64,000 nucleotides of DNA. Origin: MED-G105 sp965263305. GTDB lineage: Bacteria; Pseudomonadota; Alphaproteobacteria; Caulobacterales; Parvularculaceae. Each line of letters opens with the position of its first letter. The first letter of the stretch is position 1. The notes beneath the pieces are model-generated. The model did not search any database. It worked only from the letters and a program-made list of their open reading frames with translations, and was not told the origin of the DNA. Of the stretch, positions 26,993 to 35,419 are shown one piece after another. The stretch spans positions 3,162,001 through 3,226,000 of the forward strand of contig OZ253666.1 in assembly GCA_965263305.1 (NCBI GenBank), written 5' to 3'. A program made the translations under genes and the position numbers.

Positions 26993-29900
26993 TCATTCCG
27001 ATTTATCGCCGTCTTGTTTTAACGCGGCGAGGACCGCAAAAGGTGAATCCGGGTCCGGCCCTTTTGTTCGTTTTGGGCCGCTTTCATAACGACGGGGCGC
27101 TTGGGGGCCTTTGCCTCCCTTGCCATGTTTTCCTTTTTGCGGTGGGCGGCCTTTTCCTCGTGGGCCACCCTCTTTGAAATCGCCCCCTCTGCGACCATCG
27201 CGGTTCCGGTTGTTGTTGTCCTGCCTCTTGTGCCCAGGTTTTTGCCCGTCCTTTTGATCACCCTGATCTTGGGAGCGGGGCCGTCTATTCTGGTTCTGGG
27301 GCCGCCGTGGCTGCATGCGCCAGAGTGTTACCTCAACAAGGTCGTCCTCTTGCGGAGTATCTGGCGCCGTTGGTGCGGCGGAAGACACATCGTCGTTAGG
27401 CGCCGTACTCTGTTGAGCCTGATCTTCGTTTCTTGCACCTTCAGGGGAGGTGGTTCCGTTTTCGCCCGTCTCAGTTGGCTCTGAGGCGTTGCTCCCGATG
27501 TCAGCGACCGGCATAGGATCAGGCGTCGCGTATTCGGTTGGTGTATCGTCCGCCGCGATAGGCGTCTCTGTTGCCGCGACCGCTGTGTTGTCGGCGGTTA
27601 CGCTCTGATCGGCAGGCGCTGCATTTGTTTCGCCCTGCTGTGCGGTGTTTGGATCGTCCACGGCTTTTTCTGCTGCGTTTCCTGGAGCGTCGTGTCCGGG
27701 CTCATTAACAGCCTTGCCGTTAGGGGCTGGTGCAGGGGGCGTTGCTTGCGCCGCCGCGTTTTCTTCAACCGGTTTTGGCTTTGGTCGTTTCACCGTCTGT
27801 TTGCGGAAGCCAAGGGAGCGCAGGATGCTTTCGAATTCTTCGCCAGAGCACCCGACAATCGACATCATCTGAGACGTCGCTTCAAAACCTTCCCGGCCGC
27901 CAGGCGCCTCACGGGCAGTGCGAACAAGTCCGGCCAGGCGTTCCAACATATCGATCCGCACGGCGCGCTCGCCCGATGGGCGATAGCCGCTTGCATAATA
28001 ATAGGCATGCGGAAGGTCATTATCTAAAGGTAGGGAAACAAGCCCCGCCTTTGGCGGATCAAAATCACCCGGTGTTTTATCCGCCCACAATGCCCAAAGC
28101 ATCGTCAGCAATCGCGCTGGTGCGGGTTTCAATAGGGACGGCATGTGTAAGGTAAATTCGCCGAACCGAACGCCAATCTTGCGCAGTTTTGCGCGGTCTT
28201 CCTGCTGAAGCTTTTTAAGGTCGGCGGCGATGGGCGCCCGCGACATGGCGCCGAAATTTTCCACGAGCCGGAAAGCGATGCCGCGCGCAAGGCCGTTTAC
28301 GCCGGTATCGGCCTTTTGTCCGGTTGGCGCAGTGGCCGCTTCGCTTGATGTTTCACTGGTCGCCTCCCCAGCTGTTTCATCCGTTTTTTCATCGGTCTTT
28401 TCGCCGCCTTTGTCCCCGCCGTCATTGTTCCCTTTCGCCTCGCTCGAATCGGCGGCGGCCTTTAATTGCAGAAGATCGCCGAGAAGCGCCTCAATGCGGG
28501 CGGCGAGGAAGTCCGTAAGGCGGTCTTGTACGCGGCCGCGTAAGGACGGGGTAATCACATCAAGACCCCGCATCACCAGATTCGGTCGGAATGGGGTTGG
28601 GCCTTTCTCCAATCGCGCCACCGTCGATGTGCGCCAACGGATAGTGCCGTCTTTCTCCAATGATAACTCTTGCGTTTCAGCATTGGCGAGGGCTGCGGCC
28701 CGCGCCGCCAGCACCGGGGTCAATGCCTTCTCGGCGGCGGCGCGCACGCGCTTTGCTTCGACGCCCTTCGCGCGCGGGTCGAGGATGAATTCAAAGCCTA
28801 AAAGGCGGCCGACAAATTGGCCTTCCACAATCACGTCTCCGTCTTCGGTTACACCGGCGAGAAGCGGCGCATCATCACGTAACTTTTTCAACAACACCGA
28901 TGTTCGTCGATCGACAAAACGCTGGGTGAGTTTTTCATGTAGCGCATCCGATAGGGCGTCTTCTATCGATCGCGTCTTCGCCTGCCAATAGGTGGCGTTT
29001 TCCATCCACTGTGTACGGTTTGCAAGATAAGTCCAACTGCGGATATGGGCGATACGCGTTGAAATTGCGTCAATATCCCCGTCGACCCGATAAAGCTGGT
29101 CGACTTTCGGCGCCAGCCACCTTTCGCCGATCCGCCCGTCGTCGATCAACTGCTCGTAAATCTCGCCGAGGAGGCGCGCATGGTGGTCAAAAGCAGATTT
29201 TCTGAAATCCGGCGTCTGACAAACATCCCATAGTAACGAGACCCGCGCCGGGCTTGTCGCGCGTTCTCTGATTTCTGGCAGCGCGATCAGGCGGTCGAGC
29301 GCTCGTTCGTCTTCGCCGGGGCGGGCCCGTTTCAGAACCTCATTGGCCGATGGCGTATCAAGCGATTGGCGGATCGTGGCGAGGGAGGAAAAATCAAGGA
29401 TGTCAGAACGCCATTGCAAGGCGTCAACCGATGGAAATTCATGATCTTCGATCGCTTTTGCTATTTCGTCATCAAAAACCGGGCAGTCGGCTGTAACCCC
29501 GAATGAGCCGTTTTTAACGTGGCGCCCGGCGCGCCCGGCGATTTGCGCTAATTCGTCCGGACGCAGATCGCGTGAGCGTCGCCCATCAAATTTTCGCCGA
29601 GCAGAAAAGGCGACATGGTCGATATCCATGTTTAACCCCATGCCAATGGCGTCCGTCGCGACAAGGTAATCAACCTCGCCTGACTGATAGAGCTCGGCTT
29701 GGGCGTTTCGAGTGCGTGGGCTGAGAGCGCCTAAGACCACCGCCGCGCCGCCGCGTTGGCGACGAACAAGTTCTGCAATGGCGTATACGGTATCGGCGGA
29801 AAACCCGACGATGGCGCTGCGTCGCGGTAGTCGGGTGACTTTCTTTTGGCCGGCATAGGTGAGGGCGGAGAACCGTTCTCGGGTGAGGATTTCGATACCC

Positions 29901-30364
29901 GGATAGAGCCGGCGTAGAATACGCGCCATCGAATGGGCGCCGAGGAATATCGTTTCTTTCGTGCCTCGGGCGTTGAGGAGGCGCGAGGTGAAAATCCGCC
30001 CGCGCTCCATATCGGCCGCGAGCTGGATTTCATCGATGGCTAAAAATTCAACCGACTGCTCCAGCGGCATCGCTTCGACCGTCGACACCCAAAAACGTGG
30101 ATTGGGCGGGATGATCTTTTCCTCTCCCGTCACCAACGCCACCTCGCGCGGATCGACCCTCGCGATCAGCTTATCGTAGACTTCCCGCGCCAGAAGTCGC
30201 AACGGCAGACCGATCATGCCGGAGCGGTGGGCGAGCAGGCGCTCGATCGCAAAATAGGTTTTGCCCGTATTCGTCGGCCCCAAAACCGCTACCAGCGCTC
30301 CGTCATCGACGGGTGCGCCGAAGGAACGGGCATAACTAGGGGCATTTGGCGGTCGGGAGGGCAT
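26993..30364 (-). CDS. Suv3-like DExH RNA helicase with long disordered C-terminus
   Basis: The helicase core fills about residues 20-500: VLGPTNTGKTYFAIERLL (motif I), LAIDEIQLAADMERG (motif II), FLGAHSMA (motif III), then VATDAIGMGLNMDIDHVAF and QIAGRAGRHVKNGSFG in the second RecA domain. This is the Suv3/MgpS class, linked to RNA turnover. After a helical domain comes a roughly 200-residue Ala/Thr/Glu-rich segment, then a very basic Gly/Arg/Lys-rich tail typical of RNA binding. I use ATG 30364 (1123 residues); a TTG at 30397 has a better GGGA and cannot be excluded. It heads the unit Hsp15, TerB, fdxA. Confidence 0.88.
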   Translation of the reverse strand: MPSRPPNAPSYARSFGAPVDDGALVAVLGPTNTGKTYFAIERLLAHRSGMIGLPLRLLAREVYDKLIARVDPREVALVTGEEKIIPPNPRFWVSTVEAMPLEQSVEFLAIDEIQLAADMERGRIFTSRLLNARGTKETIFLGAHSMARILRRLYPGIEILTRERFSALTYAGQKKVTRLPRRSAIVGFSADTVYAIAELVRRQRGGAAVVLGALSPRTRNAQAELYQSGEVDYLVATDAIGMGLNMDIDHVAFSARRKFDGRRSRDLRPDELAQIAGRAGRHVKNGSFGVTADCPVFDDEIAKAIEDHEFPSVDALQWRSDILDFSSLATIRQSLDTPSANEVLKRARPGEDERALDRLIALPEIRERATSPARVSLLWDVCQTPDFRKSAFDHHARLLGEIYEQLIDDGRIGERWLAPKVDQLYRVDGDIDAISTRIAHIRSWTYLANRTQWMENATYWQAKTRSIEDALSDALHEKLTQRFVDRRTSVLLKKLRDDAPLLAGVTEDGDVIVEGQFVGRLLGFEFILDPRAKGVEAKRVRAAAEKALTPVLAARAAALANAETQELSLEKDGTIRWRTSTVARLEKGPTPFRPNLVMRGLDVITPSLRGRVQDRLTDFLAARIEALLGDLLQLKAAADSSEAKGNNDGGDKGGEKTDEKTDETAGEATSETSSEAATAPTGQKADTGVNGLARGIAFRLVENFGAMSRAPIAADLKKLQQEDRAKLRKIGVRFGEFTLHMPSLLKPAPARLLTMLWALWADKTPGDFDPPKAGLVSLPLDNDLPHAYYYASGYRPSGERAVRIDMLERLAGLVRTAREAPGGREGFEATSQMMSIVGCSGEEFESILRSLGFRKQTVKRPKPKPVEENAAAQATPPAPAPNGKAVNEPGHDAPGNAAEKAVDDPNTAQQGETNAAPADQSVTADNTAVAATETPIAADDTPTEYATPDPMPVADIGSNASEPTETGENGTTSPEGARNEDQAQQSTAPNDDVSSAAPTAPDTPQEDDLVEVTLWRMQPRRPQNQNRRPRSQDQGDQKDGQKPGHKRQDNNNRNRDGRRGGDFKEGGPRGKGRPPQKGKHGKGGKGPQAPRRYESGPKRTKGPDPDSPFAVLAALKQDGDKSE

Positions 30365-30615
30365 GGGCTGAACGCGGTGTTTCGGAAGGTTCGGCAAGGA
30401 ACGTCCCTGCGTTTAGCATCTGTTGCGCTAAAGTCGATTAAACGATTATCGAGGGGAGATCTTACTGGACGCGAAACCTCCGTTGGACCAAAGGTTGTGC
30501 TTGACAGCGCGCGGCCCCTCTATTACCCACGCCGTTCACGATTTCGAGGCGGGGCGACCCGCCCGTAGGCGCTTGTGAGCGCCAAACATGACCAAAATAT
30601 AAAGCGGAGAGCGAC

Positions 30616-30894
30616 ATGGCGCGCCGGTGTGAATTAACGGGTGTTGGCCCGCGGGTTGGGAACAACGTTTCCCATGCCAACAACAAAACGAAGCGGCGTT
30701 TTTTGCCGAATTTATGCGATGTAACAGTGCGCAGCGATAAGCTCGGCCGGGCGTATAAAATGCGCATCACCGCAGCGGCCCTGCGGACGCTGGACCATGT
30801 TGGCGGATTGGACGCCTATTTGGTAAAAACAGACGATGGTCTTCTGTCGCCCACCGCCTTGAAAATTAAGCGCGAACTCGCCAAAGCTTCTTAA
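30616..30894 (+). CDS. rpmB: 50S ribosomal protein L28
   Basis: This 92-residue ribosomal protein opens with ARRCELTGVGPRVGNNVSHANNK... and continues with KRRFLPNLCDV, both typical of L28. It has the length seen in Alphaproteobacteria. GCGGAGAG lies just before the ATG. It stands alone, followed by a strong terminator, and is divergent from the helicase operon. Confidence 0.97.
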   Translation: MARRCELTGVGPRVGNNVSHANNKTKRRFLPNLCDVTVRSDKLGRAYKMRITAAALRTLDHVGGLDAYLVKTDDGLLSPTALKIKRELAKAS

Positions 30895-30944
30895 AAGGGC
30901 TTGTTCGCGACGTTCTTACTTCTTTTCGGAACGTTTCAAGTTGC

Positions 30945-30972
30945 AACCGGCCCTCTTTGGGCCGGTTTTGTT
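30945..30972 (+). terminator. Rho-independent terminator after rpmB
   Basis: AACCGGCCC (30945-30953) pairs with GGGCCGGTT (30959-30967) around a five-base loop and is followed by TTGTT. The stem is nine base pairs, mostly GC, 50 bases after the rpmB stop. Confidence 0.85.
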
Positions 30973-31031
30973 ATTGTGGTCCATAACTTGAAATACGTTC
31001 GTGGAGAACGTTGACAAGGAACGCCTGTATT

Positions 31032-31781
31032 ATGGACGCCGCGCCGCCCATTGACGATATTCCGCCAGAACACCCGGCGAGCGTCAGCGCCGGCGTTAAC
31101 TCTGTTGAGCAATATCGACAGCGTGAAACGCCGTTGCAGCGGCTCATTCGGCAGACGGGAACTTTTTTCGTAGGCCTGACGCGTCTCGCTTTTCTATGCG
31201 CTCTTTTCACTCCAATATTGCTGGCAGCCTTTTTGACCCTCGATCTGCCTGTTTACGCCCTTGATCACTTTTTTACCTCGGCGTCTCTCAAGCCTGGGAA
31301 TTGGCTGACCTGGGGGCAGGTGATCATGCTCGGCGGCGCGATGGCGAGCGTTCTGATGGCGCGCCGATTTGGCGGTGATGAAGCCTCGCGGGTGATTGTC
31401 GCCTCCTGGGGGATTGCGGCCGTCGCCTCTTTTGCTGAACTTGCCTACCTCGCGCCCGTGTTGGCGCCGGGCGATATTCCAAGCGCCCAGTTTATTGGCG
31501 CGTTCGTCGGATCATCTATGGTGGCTCAACTAGTGGCCGCCGGGTTTTACGATGTCGCCCGGGGCGGTGTGTGGTGGCGCGCGCCGTTTTACGCCTTGTT
31601 GGCGGGGTTCGCGGTGCAGAACCTATTCTACTATCCGGTGGTTTATTGGACCCAAGCAGCGCCGTGGCTCAATTGGTTGGTTGTCGATTTTGCTGTTAAG
31701 ACGATGTTCGCCGCCGGGTTCCTCGGACCCTATTGGTTTTTGCGCAAACGATTGCGCCCCCAGGGTGGGTTTGGCGGCTAG
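31032..31781 (+). CDS. VUT-family transporter, queuosine-precursor (YhhQ) type
   Basis: The 249-residue protein has a polar N-terminus and about six hydrophobic helices. The segment ARRFGGDEASRVIVASWGIAAVASFAELAYLAP resembles the loop and helix characteristic of the VUT/YhhQ family, here with the basic/acidic loop that follows TM2. YhhQ imports preQ0/preQ1, used to make queuosine in tRNA. The assignment rests on pattern, not on a full alignment. I use ATG 31032; a TTG seven codons upstream is possible. Its stop overlaps the end of the convergent regulator gene by four bases. Confidence 0.6.
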   Translation: MDAAPPIDDIPPEHPASVSAGVNSVEQYRQRETPLQRLIRQTGTFFVGLTRLAFLCALFTPILLAAFLTLDLPVYALDHFFTSASLKPGNWLTWGQVIMLGGAMASVLMARRFGGDEASRVIVASWGIAAVASFAELAYLAPVLAPGDIPSAQFIGAFVGSSMVAQLVAAGFYDVARGGVWWRAPFYALLAGFAVQNLFYYPVVYWTQAAPWLNWLVVDFAVKTMFAAGFLGPYWFLRKRLRPQGGFGG

Positions 31782-32485
31782 GCGGTTTTTGGGCTTAAGC
31801 GGTAAGCACAGCGGCGCCCGCCTGATAAAAGATGTTCTTCACGCGTCACATAGACGTTGGCCCCTAGGACCTCCTGAAAGACTTCCAGCTCTTTTGTGCA
31901 GAACCCGGTACACGCTTTTGCAGCCGAGCAGATAGGGCAGTGGTTTTCAATCAAAAGCCAATCGCGGCCGTCTTTTTGGGCTTCGGCCATGTACCCTTCG
32001 GCGTCGCGTGCTTTGGCGAGGCGGCGTGCGCGATCAGCGAGACTTTTTCCACCTTTTAATTGCTCAGCATAGAAAATTTTTTGGCCATCTGCATGATGAT
32101 CAACGATCTGGTCTAGGCCATCTTTGCCAAATTGCTTTTCAATAGAGGTGATGAGCTGGACCGCCAGGTGCTGGTGCGCATCGGGAAACACCCGGTCCGC
32201 CGTTGGCGTCAGGCGCCAATATTTTGTGGGCCGACCGCGCCCTTGAGAAAGGCTGCGGCTTTCCACCAATCGTTCCTCCTCGAGGGCGAATAGGTGAAGG
32301 CGCGCGGCCATTGGCGTAACCGACAACATCGCGCCTAGATTCGGTGCGGATAATTCGCCCTGACGTTTCAAGAGATCAAGGATCATCCGTCGCGTCGCCG
32401 GCGTCTCTGGCTTTATCGTCGATACAGCCTGTTTCGTATCGGTGGCGTTGCTTTTTCTTTTTCGTTCCATCGCGCCAGTTTTCAT
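31778..32485 (-). CDS. SufR-like winged-helix regulator with C-terminal cysteine cluster
   Basis: The 235-residue product has an N-terminal winged helix (RRMILDLLKRQGELSAPNLGAML, MAARLHLFALEEERLV, GRGRPTKYWRLT). The C-terminal half carries CPICSAAKACTGFC and a final cysteine in GGRRCAYRL, resembling the Fe-S ligands of SufR-type sensors. Such regulators respond to iron, oxygen or oxidative damage. It is divergent from a VOC protein and an FMN-reductase-like protein (100 bases between starts), its likely targets. No suf genes are in the window. Confidence 0.78.
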   Translation of the reverse strand: MKTGAMERKRKSNATDTKQAVSTIKPETPATRRMILDLLKRQGELSAPNLGAMLSVTPMAARLHLFALEEERLVESRSLSQGRGRPTKYWRLTPTADRVFPDAHQHLAVQLITSIEKQFGKDGLDQIVDHHADGQKIFYAEQLKGGKSLADRARRLAKARDAEGYMAEAQKDGRDWLLIENHCPICSAAKACTGFCTKELEVFQEVLGANVYVTREEHLLSGGRRCAYRLSPKTA

Positions 32486-32584
32486 GTTGGAGTTTGTTTG
32501 ATCCGCGGCTTATTTTATAAAGATATTGCTTTCTAAAACAACCAGTATTAAAGAAAGGGATATATTTCAAAAAAAGGAGGGCGC

Positions 32585-33061
32585 ATGACTGATGTGGAAG
32601 GAGTTAAAGCCGTGCCCCGCATTGGCGCTCCTGAGGCTGTTCAGCCACGTCTGGAGCATGTCAATTTGGTTGTCACGAAAATCGAGTCGACGATGTCGTT
32701 TCTCATGGCCGCTTTTCCAACCTGGCGCGTGAGAGGCGAGGGCGAAGCCGAATGGTATGGCATGCCTAACCGGTGGGTTCATATTGGTGATGATGATTTC
32801 TACATTACGCTGAACGATTTTGGAAAAGGCGCTCAGCGGGATTTGAAAACCGACCAACCGGGGCTCGCCCATATCGGTTTTACCGTATTTTCTGTAGATG
32901 ATGTTGTGTCACGACTAGAAGCGGCGGGTTTTGCGCCAAAGGTGTGGGGTGTTGACCACCCTCATCGTCGGAACGTTTACTTCCTCGACGGTGAAGGCCT
33001 GGAGTTTGAGTTTGTGGAGTACCTTTCCGACGTTCCTGCGGAAAAGAACCTCTATGTCTGA
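32585..33061 (+). CDS. VOC-family (glyoxalase-fold) protein
   Basis: The 158-residue protein has a single vicinal-oxygen-chelate unit: LEHVNLVVTKIESTMSFL, WVHIGDDDFYITL, GLAHIGFTV and HPHRRNVYFLDGEGLEFEFVEY. Candidate metal ligands are the His of LEHVNL, the His of LAHIGF and the Glu of LEFEFVEY. Substrate is unknown; the fold serves glyoxalases, dioxygenases and resistance proteins. An AAAAAAGGAGG site precedes the ATG. The next gene overlaps it by eight bases. Confidence 0.85.
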   Translation: MTDVEGVKAVPRIGAPEAVQPRLEHVNLVVTKIESTMSFLMAAFPTWRVRGEGEAEWYGMPNRWVHIGDDDFYITLNDFGKGAQRDLKTDQPGLAHIGFTVFSVDDVVSRLEAAGFAPKVWGVDHPHRRNVYFLDGEGLEFEFVEYLSDVPAEKNLYV

Positions 33062-33599
33062 TCCGTCGATCTCGCAGAAATTGGTGATGGCGATCATTGG
33101 CTCAAGCCGATCAAACGGCAACACCCGGCTTATGCTGGATGAGGTCATCAAGAAAATAGGCGCCGTTGATCTTGTCGACCTGTCAACACTTGCCATTAGC
33201 CCCTACGAATATGACGGCTCAAACGGCGACGATGATTATTTCTCCCTCGCGCGCAGGATGGTAACGTATAACACAATTCTGTTGGCGACGCCGGTTTATT
33301 GGTACGCGATGAGTGCTCAGATGAAGATCTTTTTTGATCGGTTGACGGATTTAACCACGACACGCAAAGATCTTGGCCGACGCTTGAAAGACCGGCATTT
33401 ATATGCCATCGCCACAAGCTCATCACCAACGGCGCCAGACGGGTTTGAAACGCCCTTCGCCGGGACGGCTGGGTATTTTGACATGGTCTGGGGTGGGTTC
33501 CTTCACGGGTATTTTGAAGAGGATTTAATCCTCTCGCCAATGGTGGCGCGCGAGGCTGCGCGGTTCGGCGACAATATTATGGATGCTCTGTCTATTTGA
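33054..33599 (+). CDS. NADPH-dependent FMN reductase / flavodoxin-like protein
   Basis: The 181-residue product starts at ATG 33054, overlapping the VOC gene by eight bases. The flavin phosphate loop GSSRSNGNTRLML lies at the N-terminus and TPVYWYAMSAQMKIFFDRLTDL, the second flavin-binding region, in the middle. These proteins reduce FMN or quinones using NAD(P)H. With the SufR-like gene upstream, the unit looks like a redox-stress module. Its last 30 bases, including the stop, form the first copy of a 52-bp direct repeat whose second copy lies 1.8 kb downstream. Confidence 0.85.
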   Translation: MSDPSISQKLVMAIIGSSRSNGNTRLMLDEVIKKIGAVDLVDLSTLAISPYEYDGSNGDDDYFSLARRMVTYNTILLATPVYWYAMSAQMKIFFDRLTDLTTTRKDLGRRLKDRHLYAIATSSSPTAPDGFETPFAGTAGYFDMVWGGFLHGYFEEDLILSPMVAREAARFGDNIMDALSI

Positions 33600-33621
33600 A
33601 CCAAAGTGTCTGCGCAGACAA
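33570..33621 (+). repeat. 52-bp direct repeat, copy 1 (3' end of the flavoprotein gene)
   Basis: This 52-base stretch matches 35362-35413 at 48 positions. It spans the last codons and stop of the flavoprotein gene and the next 22 bases. It includes a perfect 12-base palindrome, GTCTGCGCAGAC (33608-33619). The two copies bracket the Rhs islet. Confidence 0.9.
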
Positions 33622-34631
33622 TCTGCACGCAAAAGACAGGCGAGACCTCAGACGATGAAACCTCAGACGATATGTTCTACATGCTGGGGGATGAGCGGGG
33701 CTCAATCCTGGCCTATGCGCGGCCCAACGGGACGGTTGTTCAGACGAACAGCTACGATTCCTATGGCCGCCTTGCGGACGAGAACGGCGGGACGTTCTCC
33801 TACACCGGCCAGCAAGTCCTCCACGAGCTTGGCCTGCACCACTTCAAAGCCCGGGTCTACCACCAGGAGCTCGGCCGCTTCGTCCAGACCGACCCCATTG
33901 GCTATGAGGATCAGATGAACCTCTACGCCTATGTGGGTAATGACCCGTTGAATTTGGTGGATCCGACGGGGGAGCAGGCAAGGCGCGCAATTTGTGGAAT
34001 CATTTGTACGGGTTTGGGTGGGCCTATTCCAATAAATGCTTCTGATGGCACTCAAATAGGGTCTCATAATCGTTCAACTATAAATGCTGGCCTGACCTTT
34101 GGTACAGCCGGAGCGGTTGGGAGCGCCGGTGCAGTAATAGCCGCGCGGTCGGGGGCTGGGGCTCTTACGTTTGTTTCATCCAGGTTTTTGTTCCAAGGAA
34201 TAACGGCGGGCCGGGTTGGCGGTACTGCAGTACTTGAAGAGTTTGCAGGACCAGGGGCCGCAGCTGCTGCGCTTGGAGTGCTAAATGAAGGAGCTGCAAT
34301 CCTCCGCTCGTCACAATTCTCGACGTTGCGACAAGCCAATGCGGACAATGTTGCCGCTGAAGTTGTGATTGGCGGTAGAACTATACTGTTTGAACCTGAT
34401 ATGGCACGCTTGGATGGTGTTTCCGCTATGACTTTTGAAGGACTTAATGGATTTGTCCTAGCGCCAAGAGCATTTAGCAGCGAACAAGAATTAGCGAGGT
34501 CTATAACTCAAGAGCTATTTCGTTTAGAATTAACGAGTCAGGTTAATATGGGAGCAGATCTTGCGCGGGCAAATACTGATGCTGCCTTTGACTTTGCAAA
34601 TCAATTTGGAGATTTTATAATTCCTCAATGA
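33606..34631 (+). CDS. Rhs core C-terminal fragment with toxin-like tip
   Basis: The frame opens at a GTG inside the direct repeat, so the true start is unclear; ATG 33672 is an alternative. Residues 20-120 are the conserved end of an Rhs core: DERGSILAYARPNGTVVQ, YTGQQVLHELGLHHFKAR, LGRFVQTDPIGY, NLYAYVGNDPLNLVDPTG. After this point composition turns AT-rich and the roughly 220-residue tip is unique, with a Gly/Ala-rich middle and a C-terminal block (AEVVIGGRTILFEPDMARLDG) that may be the toxin. The large shell-forming region and any secretion signal are missing, so it is an orphan cassette rather than a complete Rhs protein. Toxin activity is not identified. Confidence 0.7.
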   Translation: MSAQTICTQKTGETSDDETSDDMFYMLGDERGSILAYARPNGTVVQTNSYDSYGRLADENGGTFSYTGQQVLHELGLHHFKARVYHQELGRFVQTDPIGYEDQMNLYAYVGNDPLNLVDPTGEQARRAICGIICTGLGGPIPINASDGTQIGSHNRSTINAGLTFGTAGAVGSAGAVIAARSGAGALTFVSSRFLFQGITAGRVGGTAVLEEFAGPGAAAAALGVLNEGAAILRSSQFSTLRQANADNVAAEVVIGGRTILFEPDMARLDGVSAMTFEGLNGFVLAPRAFSSEQELARSITQELFRLELTSQVNMGADLARANTDAAFDFANQFGDFIIPQ

Positions 34632-34870
34632 TGGTGTCCAATTTTCGTCAAAAACGCCTTGCATGGTTTAATGCATATCAGAGTCTTCTTTCTGGTAAGA
34701 GGCCTGTAATGTGTCCAACTTGTGGGTTAGGGGAGTTGTCGGCAGAGATTGCGACGGAGAATTCTCACGAAGTAAGAGTCTTCTGTGATAGAGACGCTAA
34801 TCATAGTTCTTTTTTTCTATACTCAGATGCTTCCGAGAGTTTAAAGGCAGTCGATAAGTGTTCGAATTGA
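34628..34870 (+). CDS. Small zinc-ribbon-like protein, candidate immunity protein
   Basis: The 80-residue product overlaps the Rhs fragment's stop by four bases (ATGA), the usual position of an immunity gene. It contains MCPTCGLGEL and, further on, a single Cys in VFCDRDANHSSFF, so a zinc-ribbon-like site (C, C, C, H) is possible. AT-rich composition matches the toxin-like tip. I do not recognise the family. The immunity role is inferred from position only. Confidence 0.5.
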   Translation: MMVSNFRQKRLAWFNAYQSLLSGKRPVMCPTCGLGELSAEIATENSHEVRVFCDRDANHSSFFLYSDASESLKAVDKCSN

Positions 34871-35293
34871 CTTGCTGTTCGAGCATTTATCCGCCAAGCT
34901 AAAGATGGCTTGCGCTCGATCTTTGGCTATGACGACCTGCAGCGTCTGATTTCGATCAGCCATCGTATTACGAATACTAACCGCATCCTCGACATTACCT
35001 ATGGGGGGTACAACCCGGCCTCTCAAATCACGTCGCGGACGATGTCGGATGAGTCCTTCCGGTGGTCGGACCCGGCGATGGAGACGATTGACTATACGCC
35101 GAACGGTCTTAATCAGTATAGCTCTTTCACTATGAACGGCGGCGGGGCGGTGAGCCTTGCCTATGATGGCCGGGGGAACCTGACCTGCGATGGGGGCTTG
35201 CGCTTTGGCTGCACGGATGGAGATGCGGCGACCTATGCGGTCTATGATGCGGTGAACCGCCTGACGCGTGCGCGCAACAAGGCTGTTGTGTAA
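34871..35293 (+). pseudogene. Displaced YD-repeat fragment of an Rhs core
   Basis: This frame is open from directly after a stop at 34868 and has no good start. It encodes YD-repeat sequence: FGYDDLQRLISISHRI, TYGGYNPASQIT, VSLAYDGRGNLTCDGG, YAVYDAVNRLTRA. Such sequence belongs upstream of the Rhs core tip, yet here it lies downstream of the toxin-like module and stops abruptly. It returns to high GC, like the core. It is best read as a broken, permuted piece of a once larger rhs gene. Confidence 0.7.
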
Positions 35294-35361
35294 TGGTATT
35301 CTAATCTAGCGGGTCGTCAGTGCTGTAAACCTGAATGCCCGGCGCGGCGAGTGTAAAGGGG

Positions 35362-35413
35362 GACAATATTATGGGTGCACTGTCTGTTTGAACCAAAGTG
35401 TCGGCGCAGACAA
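35362..35413 (+). repeat. 52-bp direct repeat, copy 2
   Basis: This copy has four substitutions relative to 33570-33621 and would encode the end of the flavoprotein with two changed residues, stop included. It ends seven bases before the mazG stop. The palindrome of copy 1 is degraded here to GTCGGCGCAGAC. Confidence 0.9.
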
Positions 35414-35419
35414 AAGGCC

